The notes below the pieces were generated by a model, which worked only from the letters and a program-made list of their open reading frames with translations, was not told the origin of the DNA and made no database searches. Positions 12,501 to 27,500 of a DNA stretch of 64,000 bases are shown here, in pieces (within the stretch, counting starts at the first letter, position 1; every line of letters begins with the position of its first letter). A program made the translations under genes and the position numbers. The stretch covers positions 22,585-86,584 of the forward strand of contig VXAZ01009468.1 of the NCBI GenBank assembly GCA_013399875.1, read 5' to 3'. The DNA is from Gymnorhina tibicen (lineage: Eukaryota; Chordata; Aves; Passeriformes; Artamidae).

Positions 12501-15500
12501 GAGGACTCCGTGCTGTTCACTTGGCAAACAGTTTGGGACTCTCCATCTCCATTTTGTAATTCTGCAGGGATATTCTCCTTTCCCTTCTCAGCACTTTAAA
12601 TTGAATATACAATGTGCTTTAGAAAGGCTGCTGCCACCAGCAAGGCTGCAAGCTCAGTCCCAGAGGACTTCAAATGCCTCCAGCACAACCCAGATTTAAT
12701 TTAAAATAATTGCAATATAAAATAGCCTCTTCACATGTGCTGAGGGAGAGGAGAGAAAAATTAAACTGAGAGGGGCAACCCTACAGCAAGGCTCTGAAAT
12801 CCCCAAACAGCACCAGAAACTCCACAAGCAAGTACAACACCTGTCCCAGAGCAGCAGAGTTGCCAGACAACCTTCCCCACTTCCAGACAGCCACCTGCAT
12901 CCCCAGGCAAGTTCTATGTGACCCTCTATGAAGAGGCAGTACTGAAAATTCTGTATTCTCCCCTGGAAGCGTCTCTAAACAGCGCTGCAGGCAGGAATCT
13001 GCTTTCACCTCACACACCTCATGCTGGTAGAGAGGCTAAAATTTGGAGGGGATTCTTGGCCACCCAGCTCAACTCCCACTAACTGCAGACGCTCCCCCTG
13101 TATAGTGTCTTTCATAAACTCTGATTAAGCTTCATTTTAGGGCAGCTAAACCATCTCTACTTTTCCCTGGGGAGGCTGCTGTCAAATGTAATTTTTCTGG
13201 TAGTTTGGAACCATCTTTTAAAAGTAATGAAATCCTTTGTGGATGAAGTTTAACAGTGAAACTGGTGAAAATGAAACAAATGTGCTTTACTCTCATCTAT
13301 GTACAAACTTAGAAGCATCCCTGCAGAATCTTGACAGCCTTTTAACATCGGGTGGCCTCCAGTTTTTGGTGCAGAAGCTCTGGAGTACAAGTTGCAGCAA
13401 AGCTTCTGACAGCCACATTCCTCCCCCTGCTGTAAGGAATCCATGCTACAGAGAGCAGACCTGGAGGGCAAAACACTTCAGAAATATTTTTTCTATCAGG
13501 CCCAGAGCCTGCCCCTTTTGTTCAGCCCACCGAGTGGTTATCTCCTCACCATGCTGCTTGAGCCTGTGCTCCTGCTGGCATCAGCTCCACTGCTTCATAG
13601 GTAAAGCTCCCAGTTGCTCCAGGGGAACTTTCCATCCCTAGGGAGAAGTCACTGCTCAGGCTTGTGGTGCTGCCTCGGTCTTTCTGCTCTAGAGAAAAGA
13701 AAACAGAGCTACCTGAAGACCAGCTCGGTCTCACTCACTTTCCTTCCCTTTAAGCAATACACTTCCCTGTGCCCTGTGTTCTTGCAAGGCCCCAAAGGCA
13801 GCGCACCCATTTGGGGTCATCCTGAAGCTGGGAACACAAGCCCACAAGCAATTAACCATTACCAGCACCCAGAGGCACTGATGCTTGACAGCAGCACTCA
13901 CTGAGCATGCAGATCTCTTCCAGGGTGAAGCCAGGTGGCAAACTCTTCCTTCTGGGGAAGGAAAGACAAAGTTACCTCAGGCACACTTCAGGGCTGTGTG
14001 GAGGCTGGCCATAGCCAGGTCTCTGTCACACACAGCAGATCAGAGCAGTGAGGAATTAGCTATGCAGGGGCAGAGGGGAGGGGATGGGCCAGTGTGCACT
14101 GTCTGACTCCTAACAGTCCCAACCCAAACCCCCTACGCTTTGAGAAGGTGGCAACAGGCAACACTGCACATAATGTGCTTATTCAGAGCATCCAGGGTGG
14201 GCTTTGCTTCTTTCTGCCCCTCCTGAAATAAGAAGGGTTTATGCTGGGCAGTCTGTTAAAAACCAGCCACCCCTCTGTCCCCAGCAGTGCCTGGTGGAGC
14301 TTGCTGTGCAGCCTGCTTGAGCCAGAGCACACATCTCTGGGTTCATCCGTGCTAAAGCAGTCACGGACAGTCATTAAACAAGAGCACATTTCAGCATGGA
14401 CAGTTTTTCAGAGCACAACGTGGCACCTCACAAGCCTCGGCCCCATTTTGCAGCCTTCAGAGTGCAGAATAAATTAAAGAAAACTGGGCCAGGACACCAG
14501 GGCTTCCATCTCCCCAAAGAAGCAGCACTAACAAGCTCCTCGGCTCTGTAGTCCATGCAGCAGCAAGCACAGGCTCCTTACCTCTGTGACTTCAGAGCAG
14601 AGAACTCCTCAGAGGTGATGTGCTTCAGAAAATTGAAGCAGAAAAAGAAAATCTGAGCAAAGGGAAAGAGAAGAGCGGTTCAGGAATGAACCCGAGGCTC
14701 CATGCAGCCTCTTATTTTGGTGAGGAGGTGCCGACAGGAAGGAGATAGCAAAAAACCTGCAGCTACCAGCCTTCAGTGTGCCATGAGCTGCCACCATCCC
14801 ATCCTGGGCCTTCTTCCATGTTAAACTGCCCCTCTGATCCCTGCCACGGGGAGGTCCAGAAAAGAGGGGGAACAAACCTCCCCATCAATGCCTTGCACAC
14901 ATGCTGCAAGCCCACAGCAGGTACTTATGCCATCGGTGCAGAATGGAACAGAGATGGAAGCAGGTGCTTATACACCCAGGTAAGCAGCAAATCCAGCAGG
15001 ACTTGCAGGGTTAGAGCCACATGCTCCACCTCAGCAGCAGACCTGTACCACATCTGGAAGCACAAGGTACCTACAGCATTTGCGGCCCCAAGCTCATGCC
15101 CTGCCACACCCCACTCTGTTCTGCATCATTCACCCCACTGTGCCTCTGCCACCCCACCCACCCGTGCAGAGCTGTGCCCTCCTCCTGGGAGAAGTGGGGA
15201 GCAGGGAGTGCCAGAGGCAGCCAGGCACCCCCTCTCCTGCTGCAGCTACTGACTCCACCCATGACCAAGCAGGCAGCAGAGCAGAGCTGCCAGGCTTGAA
15301 CTCCAGGAAAGGAAGGAATAGGAGGAATGATACTAAAACAGGGATTCTGTACCCCTGAAAGATGGAAAATAGGCCAGGGTCCTGCCTCTGCTGTTTGAAG
15401 GGAGAAGATTCCTTAGTAATGTGACAGTTTGAGGAGCAGGGGACTAGCAACAGGGTTAGACACACACCCCATCTCTTTTCTATTCAGAAATGATATTGCA

Positions 15501-18500
15501 CTATACTGCAACTATAGTCAGAGCGATCTTTTTTTTTGCTGTTAAACAGTTAAATATTTTGAAGAGAATTAGTTCCACCAATTTTAAGTGCATCCCAGAC
15601 CCGTATATGCACCCACAGACACATCCCACCAAATTCACACACTGGAACCAACACAAGCTGCTCCATGAGCCTGTGATGACATGCAAGCCACATGCAGCTG
15701 CAGCACCCAGGCAGGAGGGCTGGCACTCAGGACAAGCACACAAGACTATCTAGCTTTATTTTCAAGGAGTTACACACCTTAAGCATCCTTCTCACTGCTG
15801 AGCTGAACAGCAAGTCCTAGCACTCTCTGATGTGGGGCCTGAACACTAATGGCACAGGAGGGAAACTGGCAGGAGTGACACCCCCCAACAAAACTGTAGC
15901 CTGAGAGAGAAGCAACCCCACAAAGTGACAGGGCAAGGCTCTTACCTCATATTTCCAGCACCTGAACAATCTTTTTAGAGCCTGGCCACACCACTGATAC
16001 TAGCAGGAGCAGGCAGTGAATGCTGCTACCTTAAACAGGTATCCTGAGAACACAAAGCAGTGCTCAGCCACTGCCCCACACCCAACACTCACCTCTTCTC
16101 CTTTACTGAGTCGATCGACTAACATGTGCCTGGAAAGAGAGCAAGGGAAGCTCAGTCACATGCCAGAATCAGCAGAAAAGTACAAGCTGTCAAGAACAGC
16201 CAGATGCCTGAGCCCTCAGGTAAAAAAAGGCATCAGCCCTTCTTGTCCCAGCTCACTGGGAGCCGTTCAAACATCAATCTTTGGCTGTGAACAGACATCA
16301 AAGATGACCCCTCAAGGCTTCTCCCCTGTTGCACAGGGATGCATATGCAAGTAAAACTTATCATTCCTACCCAAAGAGAAACCAGTCATAGGCCACTGTC
16401 AGGTAGAGAATCTCAGATGGCTCCAGGGACGTGTGGATCAGCCCATCCTGCAAAGCAAACAACACAACCTTCAGGCAGCAGCCCTGGGGACTGGAACTTG
16501 GGAATTCATGATCTGCTGAAAACTGTCACAGTGATCCAGGGTGCCCATCTTCCTCTACCTGCCCGTGACAGCACGTCCGAAGGAACATTAGGAACATTAA
16601 CAGCTCTACCACCACTTCCTGGTGACAGTCACTCGCCCTCCAAGCAATCAGCCCCAGAAGCAGAGGAGATCAGCCAGGTACTCACAGCCCATAAAGAGAG
16701 GCGCAATAAGGAGATGAAGAGAGGCGTTCGATCCCAGCCGGATATACAGTGCACCAGGAGCCCGCTGTCATCTGTTCCAGGCAGGGGTAGGAAGGAGAAG
16801 GAAAAAAAAAAGGATGTTGCAATGAGAGCAATGACTTCTTTATGGCAAATCTGTAGAGACAAGCTACTCTCTGTCCCCAGAGCCCGGGCTCAAGAGCAGA
16901 GCTCAGCCAGAACATTCTGTCTTAAATACAGCAGCTAACAAATTGCTCAGAGTGTCCTGGGTTGTCAGCAGCACCAGCTGATGTGCTGTCCTGTCCTGAC
17001 AGCTGCTCAGGACACAGAGCCATTAGGTATGAACATCACTTTACTACCCCGAACATACACCTACCCAGCTGCAACCCACTAACACAATCTGTTTCTACAT
17101 TGGTGAGAAAACAGCTCCAACTGAACATTTTTTCAGTCTCACTAACCTTCCTGCTGCACATTGAGCAGAGGCACACACAAGGCACAAATCCTACACCCTA
17201 CAGAAAACCTGCAGTGTGTCCCAACACAGCTACTGCAGGAGAGTGTAGCTGGCCATGCTGTCAGAGCCAGCCGCGGCTCCATCCATCAGTGCTAGGTCAG
17301 TGCCCAGAGGGAATGGGATGCCACACAGGACAACAGACACCCTTCAAAGAGTTGGGGTGTCTGTGATGAAAGGGAGTGGAAGAGGCTCTTAAACAGGCAC
17401 CAAATGAGATCCTGTGCTAGGGGGACAAAACACAGGTAACCAGCAAAACAAGAGCAAGAGTCAAAAAGGAAAGAAACAATGTTTCTTCTCTTCAGGTTTA
17501 AAGTAGTAAAACAATAGGCTAAGTTTTCAGATATCCCTTCACATTCAGGAAGAAAGGGTTTTCAAGGAATCAGCAAGACCCTCTCTAAGAGGGGAGCCAG
17601 AGTTCTGAGATGGTAGGACCACCACTCTGTTCTGAAGGGAGAGAATTAAAAGTGACTTCTGTATTGGGAGTTGATCCACAGTGGCACTAATACCATCAGC
17701 TGTTCTTCCAGGGACAGTGACTGCTCAGTTACACTGCTGGGAGCAAGGTGTTTGCCTTACCATCACTATTGATAATGGAGATCAGCAGCTTCAGGTAGTT
17801 CTGTGTCTGTTGTACGAGGTCCCAGCTCTGCAGAAAGAGGAATGTTGATGGTAAGGCTCTGCCCACAGCAAAAGGCTGCTCTGCAGTTCAGAGCTGCTCT
17901 ATCCAGAAGAGCAGCAAAGCAGAAATAACCACGTGGCCATTCCTCAAAGTGACAGACTTCCCCTTTGTATCAGTCTCCCCATCCTCTGCAAAGGCACTCT
18001 GGGACAAGACACCAGGTAGGCAAATAAAACAATAAAAGACCATCTGTACTGTCTTCCTGGCTGCAGAGGAGCTGCTTTGCCTGCAGCCCCAAAGCTCCAA
18101 GCAGCCCCTGCTCAGAGCACTGACCCACTTTTGCACACGTGCACTTTACCAAGTGGCTGAGCCACATTCCAGCCATGTGTGCAATGCCAGCAGCACAACG
18201 AGATGTGCAGGCTAAGGCCAGCGGCCTGTTCCCACAACTCAAGCACTTTGCTCAAAACTCTGTGGTCCTTGAAAATGTCCCCAGCAGGCTGCTGGCAGAG
18301 GGCTGACCCTCACCCACCCTCCAGACACTGTACTTCTGCAGTGACCCTCAAGTAGCAGCAGAACTACAGAAGAGCTCTGAACTCAAAGAACTCCAGCACT
18401 ACAAGACATACAGGTGAAAAACATTAGAACAAGCCCAAGCTTGTCACTTGACCATCACGTCACGAGAAGATGCAGGGAATTTCAGTGGTTTGATCAGAAT

Positions 18501-21500
18501 CAGAACCAGCTCAAGGGAAATAAGATAGCACTGGCAAGGAAAAAGCAGAGTGGGACACATTCCATGGCAGAAGTGTTAGTGGTATAAGTGACACGTAACC
18601 ACAAGCAACAGAACCCTCGCTGCATGCTTGCACGTGTGCACATCTGTGTGTAACCACACTGAAGACTAGTGTCAGACAAAGAACATATTGCTCAGCCATG
18701 AAACCTGCAGAGCCACAAAAGAGTAGGGAAACAGGGAACACAGCCTGCAGCAGAAAAACACGTAATTACAAAATCTTTTATCTGCCCAATTCAATCCATC
18801 TTCTGCTTATTTTAGAAGGCATCATCCAATTATCCAGTCTGATCTCTCTATGCCACGAACGAGAAAGTTTTCTTCAGTTGCCTCAAGTACAGCCTGAAGC
18901 TTGCACTTGGCAACATCTTTGCCCAGAAAAGCATCTCAAATAGGGGTGACAGCTCATTACTCCTTTGGCAACATGTTCCAGCAGATTATCCTCAAAAATA
19001 ACATGCAAGACTGCTTTTCCTTATCTGAAGGCCTGATTTCAGATGCAGATATTGCTTCCTGTGCAGGTCTTCTTCCCCAGATTGAAGAGTGCTTTAGAAT
19101 TAGTATTTTCTCCTTACAAATGTACTTACACATTAATCAAGTCAACCCTCCATCACCTTAGTAATTAGCTAAACAGACTGAGAACTTCAGTTTTGAGTGA
19201 AGCATGTTCTCCAGTCCTCAAATTATTTCTGCATCTATTTATTACACCCTCTTCAATTTTTAATATCCTTTTAAAAATACTGGCTGCTCAGTATTCTAGT
19301 GAACAAGTTTCTAGCCATACACAAGCTGTAGTTCTATTAGTTCTGCTTCAACTTTTCTGTGATTCTGCTTACGCTGGCACTTGAACAGTATTTACATCAC
19401 TGACAACAAACACTGGCCCAGCACAGGGAGCTCTGCTGGTTCTGTGGTGCTTCCAGCCACAAGGTACAGCAACGTGACATGCTCCAGCACAGTCAATCCC
19501 CACAAAACCTGGTAGATCCACTGATGCGTGAAATGGAGCACACTAATCAGCAGTATAAGGTGATACTCCCTGGTGTGAACAAAGGTAAACTTTGAAGCTT
19601 GAGCAAACAGAAGAGTTCAATTACTGTTTGCCATGCTGTCAGTAATAAGGAGTGGAGACCTGCCATAGTCAGTTACGATTCTCTACTCCTCTCCCATAGG
19701 AAGGCATCTTGCACACCCATGAAGAAGGTGCCCAGTCCCTTGGCTCTGCTCACAGAGGAGAAGGCTGACCTCTCTCAAGACTCCCCACAGCCAAGGAAGT
19801 CTGCCCAGGACAGGCCCGTGTCGAGCTGAGACTGAGAACAGGTAATACTGCTTTCTGTTTCCTCTCCTGTTCCTTACCTTCGTTAGCAACCCATCTCCCT
19901 AATGGATTGCAAATTTTCGAAAGCTATAGAAAAAGGTTTGACTTTCCAGTCAGCTGCCTCAGGGCACAGCAAGCCATGGAGCTTTTGGGTACAGGATTTC
20001 CACTACTGTTCTGAACTGTCAAGCAGCCTCACCCCTACTGGGATGGTATGAAGTGAGCCAGATTACAGCAATAGGAACAAGTCAGATTTCAAATCTCTCC
20101 TGATCCTTCCTGAATACATCCCTGACCTCCCACAGAGACATCTACTTTGCTCACCTGGTACTCGCTCCAATCAATATTCAGAGATTGGGTCAGAGAGACT
20201 GGGATACTTAATGGAGCATCTACATAGTCCTGTAAAAAACCCAAACACAGTTGGTCAGAGAAAAGTTGTGACTTGAAGGGAGTGAGTTTCAGAAAAAAAC
20301 CAAGACAACAAATGCTAAATGGTGCATTACAAAAAAAAAAAAAATCTCAGCAAAGCATCCGTGGATGCAAAATCCTGAAGTTGTAAGAATAAACTCAGAC
20401 TCTTGGAAGGACTAATGCACAAGAGGAGCTTTTATGTGCTCCCAACAGTGAAAGTTGGGCATATTAGTCTCTGAATTTCTGTAGGACTGCCCCACTCAAC
20501 CACCCCTGCAGCAGGAGACAGAATATGAAGAAAGAACTGAGAACCGAGGCTACCAATGAGATCAGAATTCAAAACTGGGAGCAATCCATACCTTCCATGA
20601 GAGGTCAAGCATCCTAGACTTCAGGATAATGATTCATTTATTTTACATATGAATTTTAAAATCAATAATTTGCATTCCCTATCTGTTTTGTTCGTCCTGT
20701 TGATTTCCTCCTTGTGATCAGAAATAGGCACATGACAAACACACCATCACTGAGGAACTGGGAGGCAAGACTTAGGCCCAGTAAAACACACAGCTCTCCA
20801 TTTTGTAACATCCATGTACCTGTTTCCAGTTAAATATGAGACCTTCAGCTGTATAATCCCGGTCTTTGTAGTCCTTAAAAAATTCACAGCCTGCAAGAAA
20901 AAGAGATAATGAACAACGATTCAGCTAACTGGTAGCTAACAAGTGAAGCGCCCTGTGGGACTAGGAGTGCTGGCAGCTCCAGGCTCCAGAAATCCAAACC
21001 AATCAAAACTGCTGCCTGTGGGAAGAGAAGAGCAGTAATCCTCAGTACACTGTGCAGCATGGCCTCCAGCAACAACAGCCCAGGGCACTTAGCAGTACAG
21101 ACACTCACGCAGCAAAGGGCAAACTCCAAACACAGCAAATGGGGAGCTTGAGGGACTGATTTCATTTTTTCCCCGAACAAGAGGTTTCAGCAAGGAGCTA
21201 TGTTTTGCAGGGCCGTGGACTTTTGCACAGATCTAAGGCATCAGCTTGACATGCTGAGTGAGAAGGAACCACTAAAAGAAGGTGTTGGCAGAGCCCCGGG
21301 GAAAGCCAACTTTCACAGGGCATCTGCTGCAGGTAACAAGAAATGGCTCTGTTAGAGGTGGCTGTGATTTCTCTCACATTTAATTCTTCTCTTTCAAACA
21401 TGGGATTTTACCCCATCTGAAGGAAGGGGGTACATAACCACTTCCAAGCTTTCCCCCAAGCCCTCCCCTCCTGAAATGTGTCCTTTGGCTTGGCCCTTCT

Positions 21501-24500
21501 CAAACAACTATTTGAAGTCTCTGCTGCAAGCCGCAGTCACTTAGTCACAGCTGAGCAGCACCATTAGCACTGCGGCTGCCTGCAGGCTACACAAAACACC
21601 TCTCCCAGTGTGCTGTGCACACCTCAGCAGTGTCACAGTGCCCACACTACCCAGACACACCTGTGCCAGGCACAGAACACGGAGAGAGATTCCCACCCTG
21701 CAAGTCACAAGTAACTTCAATGGAAAAAAAAACCAAGAAAAGAATCTTTGTGCAAGGATAGGACTAATCCTCAAATATGCAGTCAGAACACAATCTGTCA
21801 GTTGAGATTTAACTCCAATTAAACAACAACTTCATGCAAAGAATGGGGGATTATGGCATAAGCGTTGGCATCCACAAATACCAAAAACTTCTACAGACAC
21901 CCCATTTTAACCCAAGTCTTTCACTCCAGTCAATTCTTATTCTTCGCTTGGTAAAATCTGTCTGGATGGCTGAGCCCAAAGAGTGGTGGTGAATGGAGTT
22001 AAATCCAGCTGGTGTCTGGTCCCCAGGTTTTGTGGTGTTCCCCAGGGCTCAGTATTGGGTCCAGGCTTGTTTAAAATCTTTACTGATGATCTGGATGAGG
22101 GGATCAAGTGTACCTTCAGCAAGGAGTGGAGTCACTAGCCCTGGAGGTATTTAAAAGACAGGCAGATGTAGCACTTGGGGACATGGTTTAGTGGGGGACT
22201 GGGCAGTGCTGAGTTAATGACTGGACTCGATGATCTTGAAGGTCTTTTCCAACCAAAACAATTCTGTGACTCTGTTTGGACACTGTCTTGCTCACCTAAG
22301 GCAACAGGATCTCAGAATAACTTCAGAAACAAATTACAAAACAAAAATTCTTTCAATGCAACCCTGGAAACATCAATACGAATGTATCACAGCATTTGGC
22401 CAGTCACTAGAGGGGTTGCTGATCCTTAGATGTGTATGCCTTAGATTTAACAGAATGACAACATTCCCCCATGGACCAGCACTGCTGAAATCAGGCAACA
22501 TCTGCAGGGAGTGCTTGCAGTTTTACCTCCAGCGTGGCAGTGAAGAGCTGCTAAAAGAAAGCAGCTGTCCCAGAGGGCAGAAAAGGAAGGACCATCACTG
22601 AATATTGCTTACCATATGCAGATCCCCATACAGAAACAACTCTGCAGCTTAACTCTATAGAGTCACTTCCTCTTCATTCCTTACGGCCCTACAGAAGACC
22701 TGTGTACACAGTTTTTGTCATGCTCCAAGTTGTGATGTGAGCAGCAGCAACATATGTCTGTGCTATGTACTACAGAAACCAGTAATACTCTTTATTTCTG
22801 TACACTTTGGCAACCTGCATGGCAAACTCGATAGAAATCTTCATGCAGCTTCTCTGAATTGTCACTAAATTCTGTGTAAAAGGAAATACACCTTTAAAAA
22901 CATGTTTAAGAGCAAAAACCAGCAATCAAGGAAAAGTCTGGGTCTGGATCATCCACCACAGTTTTGCTGGGTTTTGGTTTTTTCTCTTCTCCCTTTCTTT
23001 GTGCACTAGGGGGAAAGAAGAGTCTGCAGACAGATCTCAAGCACAGCAGCCTTGTATCTGATCCTGTCGCCAAGCCTGACATCAGCAGGCAGGCAGGAAT
23101 ATTCAGTTCATCTGTAAAGAGTGCAAGTGACCCAGCAGTGGTTGCTAGGCACAGGGATGGATATAGCCAGGGAGAGAGGCTGCAAAGGGCTGCCTCTGTT
23201 GTACACTGCAGGCTCAGGTGAACTGTTCTGCAAGCACTGAGGATTTCTTACAGTGGAGCTCTGGAACACTAGACTAGAAATTACCCTTAAGAACTGGGTT
23301 TTTACATAACAGAGAACAAGATAGATATTTTGCATCAAGTGGTAGTTTGGAGTTACAGAGATGTCAAAGGCCATCTTAACCAGCTCCACCTCTGGGACTT
23401 TTCCTCCGTGCTTGAATTAATAAGGACTGCTGAGAAATTATTTTGCCACCTCAAAGAGTGCCTAACGCTGACTCACACTGCCAGAGCATCTGGGTTCATT
23501 GCACTGTTCTCAGTTTAAAAGACTTTTTCTCCAGAGGGAGCATAGGAAACATTCAGCAAGTCACAGTCATTTACATAAACACACACAGAGTTATTTCCCT
23601 GTCCCCAGAAACGGATTGTCACCTGTCCCTTGGGAGTCCCTCTGGACATCATTCCTGTACCTGGATATGGGATGGAGAGAAGTGTGAAATCAGCGTAACG
23701 TTGAGCTTTGTCCACCTTCTCAGAAGACGTCACACTGCACAGGACAAGAGGAGAACAGCAGATATTTACAGAGTGTTTTTCACACAGATACCAGCACCCA
23801 AAAATTATTTGTTGCATCTCCCTGCGCTATGACTTGACTCAGTACTGAGCAGGGGCAGAACTTACTCGACACATCCACATAAATAGGTACAGCCCAAAAT
23901 TACTAAAGCTTTTCTCTGAGACAAGTAGGAGAAACGTCTCCCTCTGTTCCTATACACCAGCAAAGGGCTCGTTTGCTGTCTCCCTTCTGAAGGGGTGACT
24001 GTCTCATTACTATAAGCTCTACCGGGAAAAAGCCACTCAGACTGCAGAAGACAGATAAAAGCAGCTACGTTGTCCATCGATAGAGTTTTCCACGGCCTAA
24101 AACCTTGGTGTTTTCTTTACAGCATCAACTAACCTACCCTGCTGTAGAACTCTTCCAGGGACTGCTCCCAGGATGCTGAGTGCATGCCTGACAGCAATTC
24201 ACATATAAGGGCTACACTAGCTGCAAACCAAAGCCTGCAAAAAAACAAATGAACCCGGACTCACTTCAAGCCAAATTTCACCTTCTTGTTTTCCACCATA
24301 AGGTCACAGATATATCGGACAGACAGGTATCGAAGCAGCTTGATGTCGTGCCCTCTGACCTTGTCAAACAGCTGGGAATCTGCATTTCTGCAAGACAGAA
24401 CAAGGCAAAGCAAGGTGAGCATGGCAGACTGACCAAGTTGAGTCTGATTCTTCCCAGTTGAGTCACAATTCTTCCTTGAACCACTTCTAGCCATAAGCAG

Positions 24501-27500
24501 CACAGCACAAGCCTTGTTCTCACAGGTCTGAGTCAGACTCTACAAAGAACTGACACTGCAAGTTTGTGCTCATGGTCCCTTCCCACATCTCACTCCGTTC
24601 TGCAACAATCACATAAGAAACAACACAATTTCTACAGCCTGGAGATGTACTTTTTGATGAAGTAAACACATCTGTGCCCTTCAAATACCTTTTTAAATGG
24701 CTCTACATATTCCTGTCTCCAGCCCTTCCCTCTGGAAATAGATTAGCAGGCTTCAGCTACACTAGGTTCAGCCAGCCATTAATATTCAAGACCCTTTTCC
24801 AAAAGCAAGGAAAGTAAGACTCTGAGCCTGGTGATGGGTCTCAAGCCTATGCCCAATACCCAAACTAGAAAAGAGCAGAACTGAGTGGCTGAGCCAGTCA
24901 GCTTATGTCCAGACTCCCTTTTCCTCATCTCAGTGATGTATACAAACCTAAGTGCAGAGTCTTCCTCGGAAATGTCTTCTGCATCTGCCCAAGCATCATC
25001 AGAACCTCCTGCAAGAAAGGCATTAAGAACTGAAGCTTTTGTAAACCAACTCAATCCCCAATCTGACAAGACATGTATGCACACAAAAAGGTCATGGTTT
25101 GGCGCCTTCTCTTCACACCTAAATGTAGTTCCCCACATTTCCTCTTCCTGAAAAGCTTGTTTTCTAATGTAGCCCACTCTTTCCTTGTCATTGTAAAGTA
25201 CCTGTGCAGGTCAAACCCATGACTGACAGCCAGAGGACACCTCAAAAGTGGTATGCAGTGCATTTTTAAGCCAAGCATCAGCTCCCACACTACAGGCACC
25301 CACTACTCCCCTAAAGAGCCTTCTCTGGAGTCCATTATATCTCACCATTAGCTGCATTTGATTCCCAGTGATTAGTCAAGAAACAGCAAGTTCTAATCCT
25401 CTTTCTTCCATTATTCCCATCCCCAGTGTTTGGGAATTGGTACCCTGAATTCTTTGGGATGCCTTTATTTGCCTACATGTTTCCTGTAACTCACTCTTCA
25501 GCCTCAAGTTCTTTTGTCGCTGGTTCTTATAGGCTGTGGCACTGTTGTGTAGCACAGTGCTCGGAAACAGGACACGAGGTTTCAGTCTTTGCTCTGTTAT
25601 GCTAAGCCTAATACAAGCAGCCCATGCTAGACCTCTCACTGGTCTTGGGAAGAGCTTGGCCTTGTGTGTAGGTCTCTGTCCCAGCACTGACCAGCCTTAC
25701 CAGGCAGACAGTGACAAATGGCTCCTCACTCACCAGAGAAGATATAGTTGTAGCCAGTGCGCCCATAGAGCTCTCCCCAGCCGGCCAGTGTTGCTGATCT
25801 GCAAATATGCTGGAAGAAGATTTTTTTATTAATCACACAGGCTCCAGGAGTCTTTCCCTTATCAAGCCTATTTGCTGTCAGGTTGCACAGAAAAGGTTGG
25901 TACCTATAGCTATCACTTCTCAGTAGTATGCCCTGCAACCCTGGTCCAGATTGAATTCTCCAAACAGCAAATTCCCAAGTGCCTTTATCTGTAACTAGTT
26001 TTTAAATCACATTTTCATCTCCAGTTCTCCAACGCACTAATACAGTCAGTTCCTGTCAAGTTAGCAACACATGCTCTGTTAATACCCTGCTTCAGCCTTA
26101 TTTCCACATTCCTCTGGATGAGATTACAGATGGTCCCAAGACGACTCTGGGCAGTTCACTCCTGCAGAAAAAGGTCAGCAGATGCAGCCCACGATGGCTT
26201 CAGTCAAGCTGGATTAAAATTGTCACAGGCATGGTTTTGCTATTCATACAGTGTTTCTAAATTCAACTAAGAAAACTGAATTAAGCTACTTAAATTCTAA
26301 ATGAGACTATTCCTACAGGGCTTCAACACGGTTTAAGTAATTCGCATAAAAATGAATCTAATTTCATTTTCTTACAGATCCCCTTGCAGACAAGCCCACA
26401 CATTCATAAGACCATTTATGCAATCTTGCCTCCCCAGGGAACAGACAAAGGAAACTTCTCTGGAGAGAGGAAAGTTATTCAAAGGGAGCTGCAGGGAAGA
26501 GTAAGCGACAAACAGGGACAATAATTATCTTTCCCTGAAACACCAAATATCTTTAGCACTTCAGAAGGGACATACATAGGAGAAAAAAAAAGTTAGCTCT
26601 TTGGTGCAAGGCTCATGACTTGGTGGGGGAGAACAGCCTGAAGTGTTCACAGACAACTTACGCAGCCTAGACAGCTAATGCTACCTGCTCCTACAGGCTG
26701 CCTGCATGTACCTAAGCTCAGATTTTTACAGCATTTGGAAAAGTGACAAGTGACTGAACACATGGCTGCACAGTTCAAATGGCAGGCAGAAAGGTAATTT
26801 TCTCAGTAAAGACAGTTAACCCATGAAGCTTTACCTTTCCCTTGTACAGAATGACTGGGCAAACAAAGCGTCCTCTACACCTGGCCATCTTACTCCGGTT
26901 GATGAGGTCCTGCAGTTTGCCAACCTGCACAGTGCTCTCAAACCTAGTGGACAGAGATTCAGGTCAGTACACAGAGCATCTTCTCACACGTCTTTCAGCA
27001 AAGCTACCACAGAAACCCTGGGCTGCAATCCCACCCCTTTCCCTAGAAGCCAGCTCTGAAATTAGTAAGCGTGAAAACACCTCTTTGAGAATTGCTTCTG
27101 CTGCTGTACAACACATTTGGACACTTTTCTGTCTCCTTTTCTTTATTTTGAAAGACCAATGCACAGTACATGAAAGCACCATCAGGAACTGGCAATATGA
27201 GCACCATCAGTAGGGTCTGCCACAGAATAACACGTGGATTACGAGGGAAGGACAGTCAGTGTCTACAAAAATACACGTTCTGTTTTCCTCCCCATCACCT
27301 GTCCATCAAAAAGTAGCTCAGCACTACCCTCGCAGTGAATTCACTATCAGAGTCATAGTTTTGCAAGAAAAAAAGAAATATAATAGAAAATGAAATCTTG
27401 AACACTTCATGAATCTCAAGCATTTGTGTTGCCAGGTAATTAAACAACTAAATCAGCTAGTGGGTTGAGCAGGGTACTTAGATTAATGTCAGCTGCATCT

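Noticed and set aside
13676..13692. Alternative acceptor AGCAG for MTMR14 exon 16
   Set aside because: Using it would put the exon out of frame with exon 15; the upstream TAG keeps Lys-Asp-Arg-Gly-Ser in phase.
16339..16938. 199-codon plus-strand open frame over MTMR14 exons 11 and 12
   Set aside because: It is antisense to two confirmed MTMR14 exons and spans their introns.
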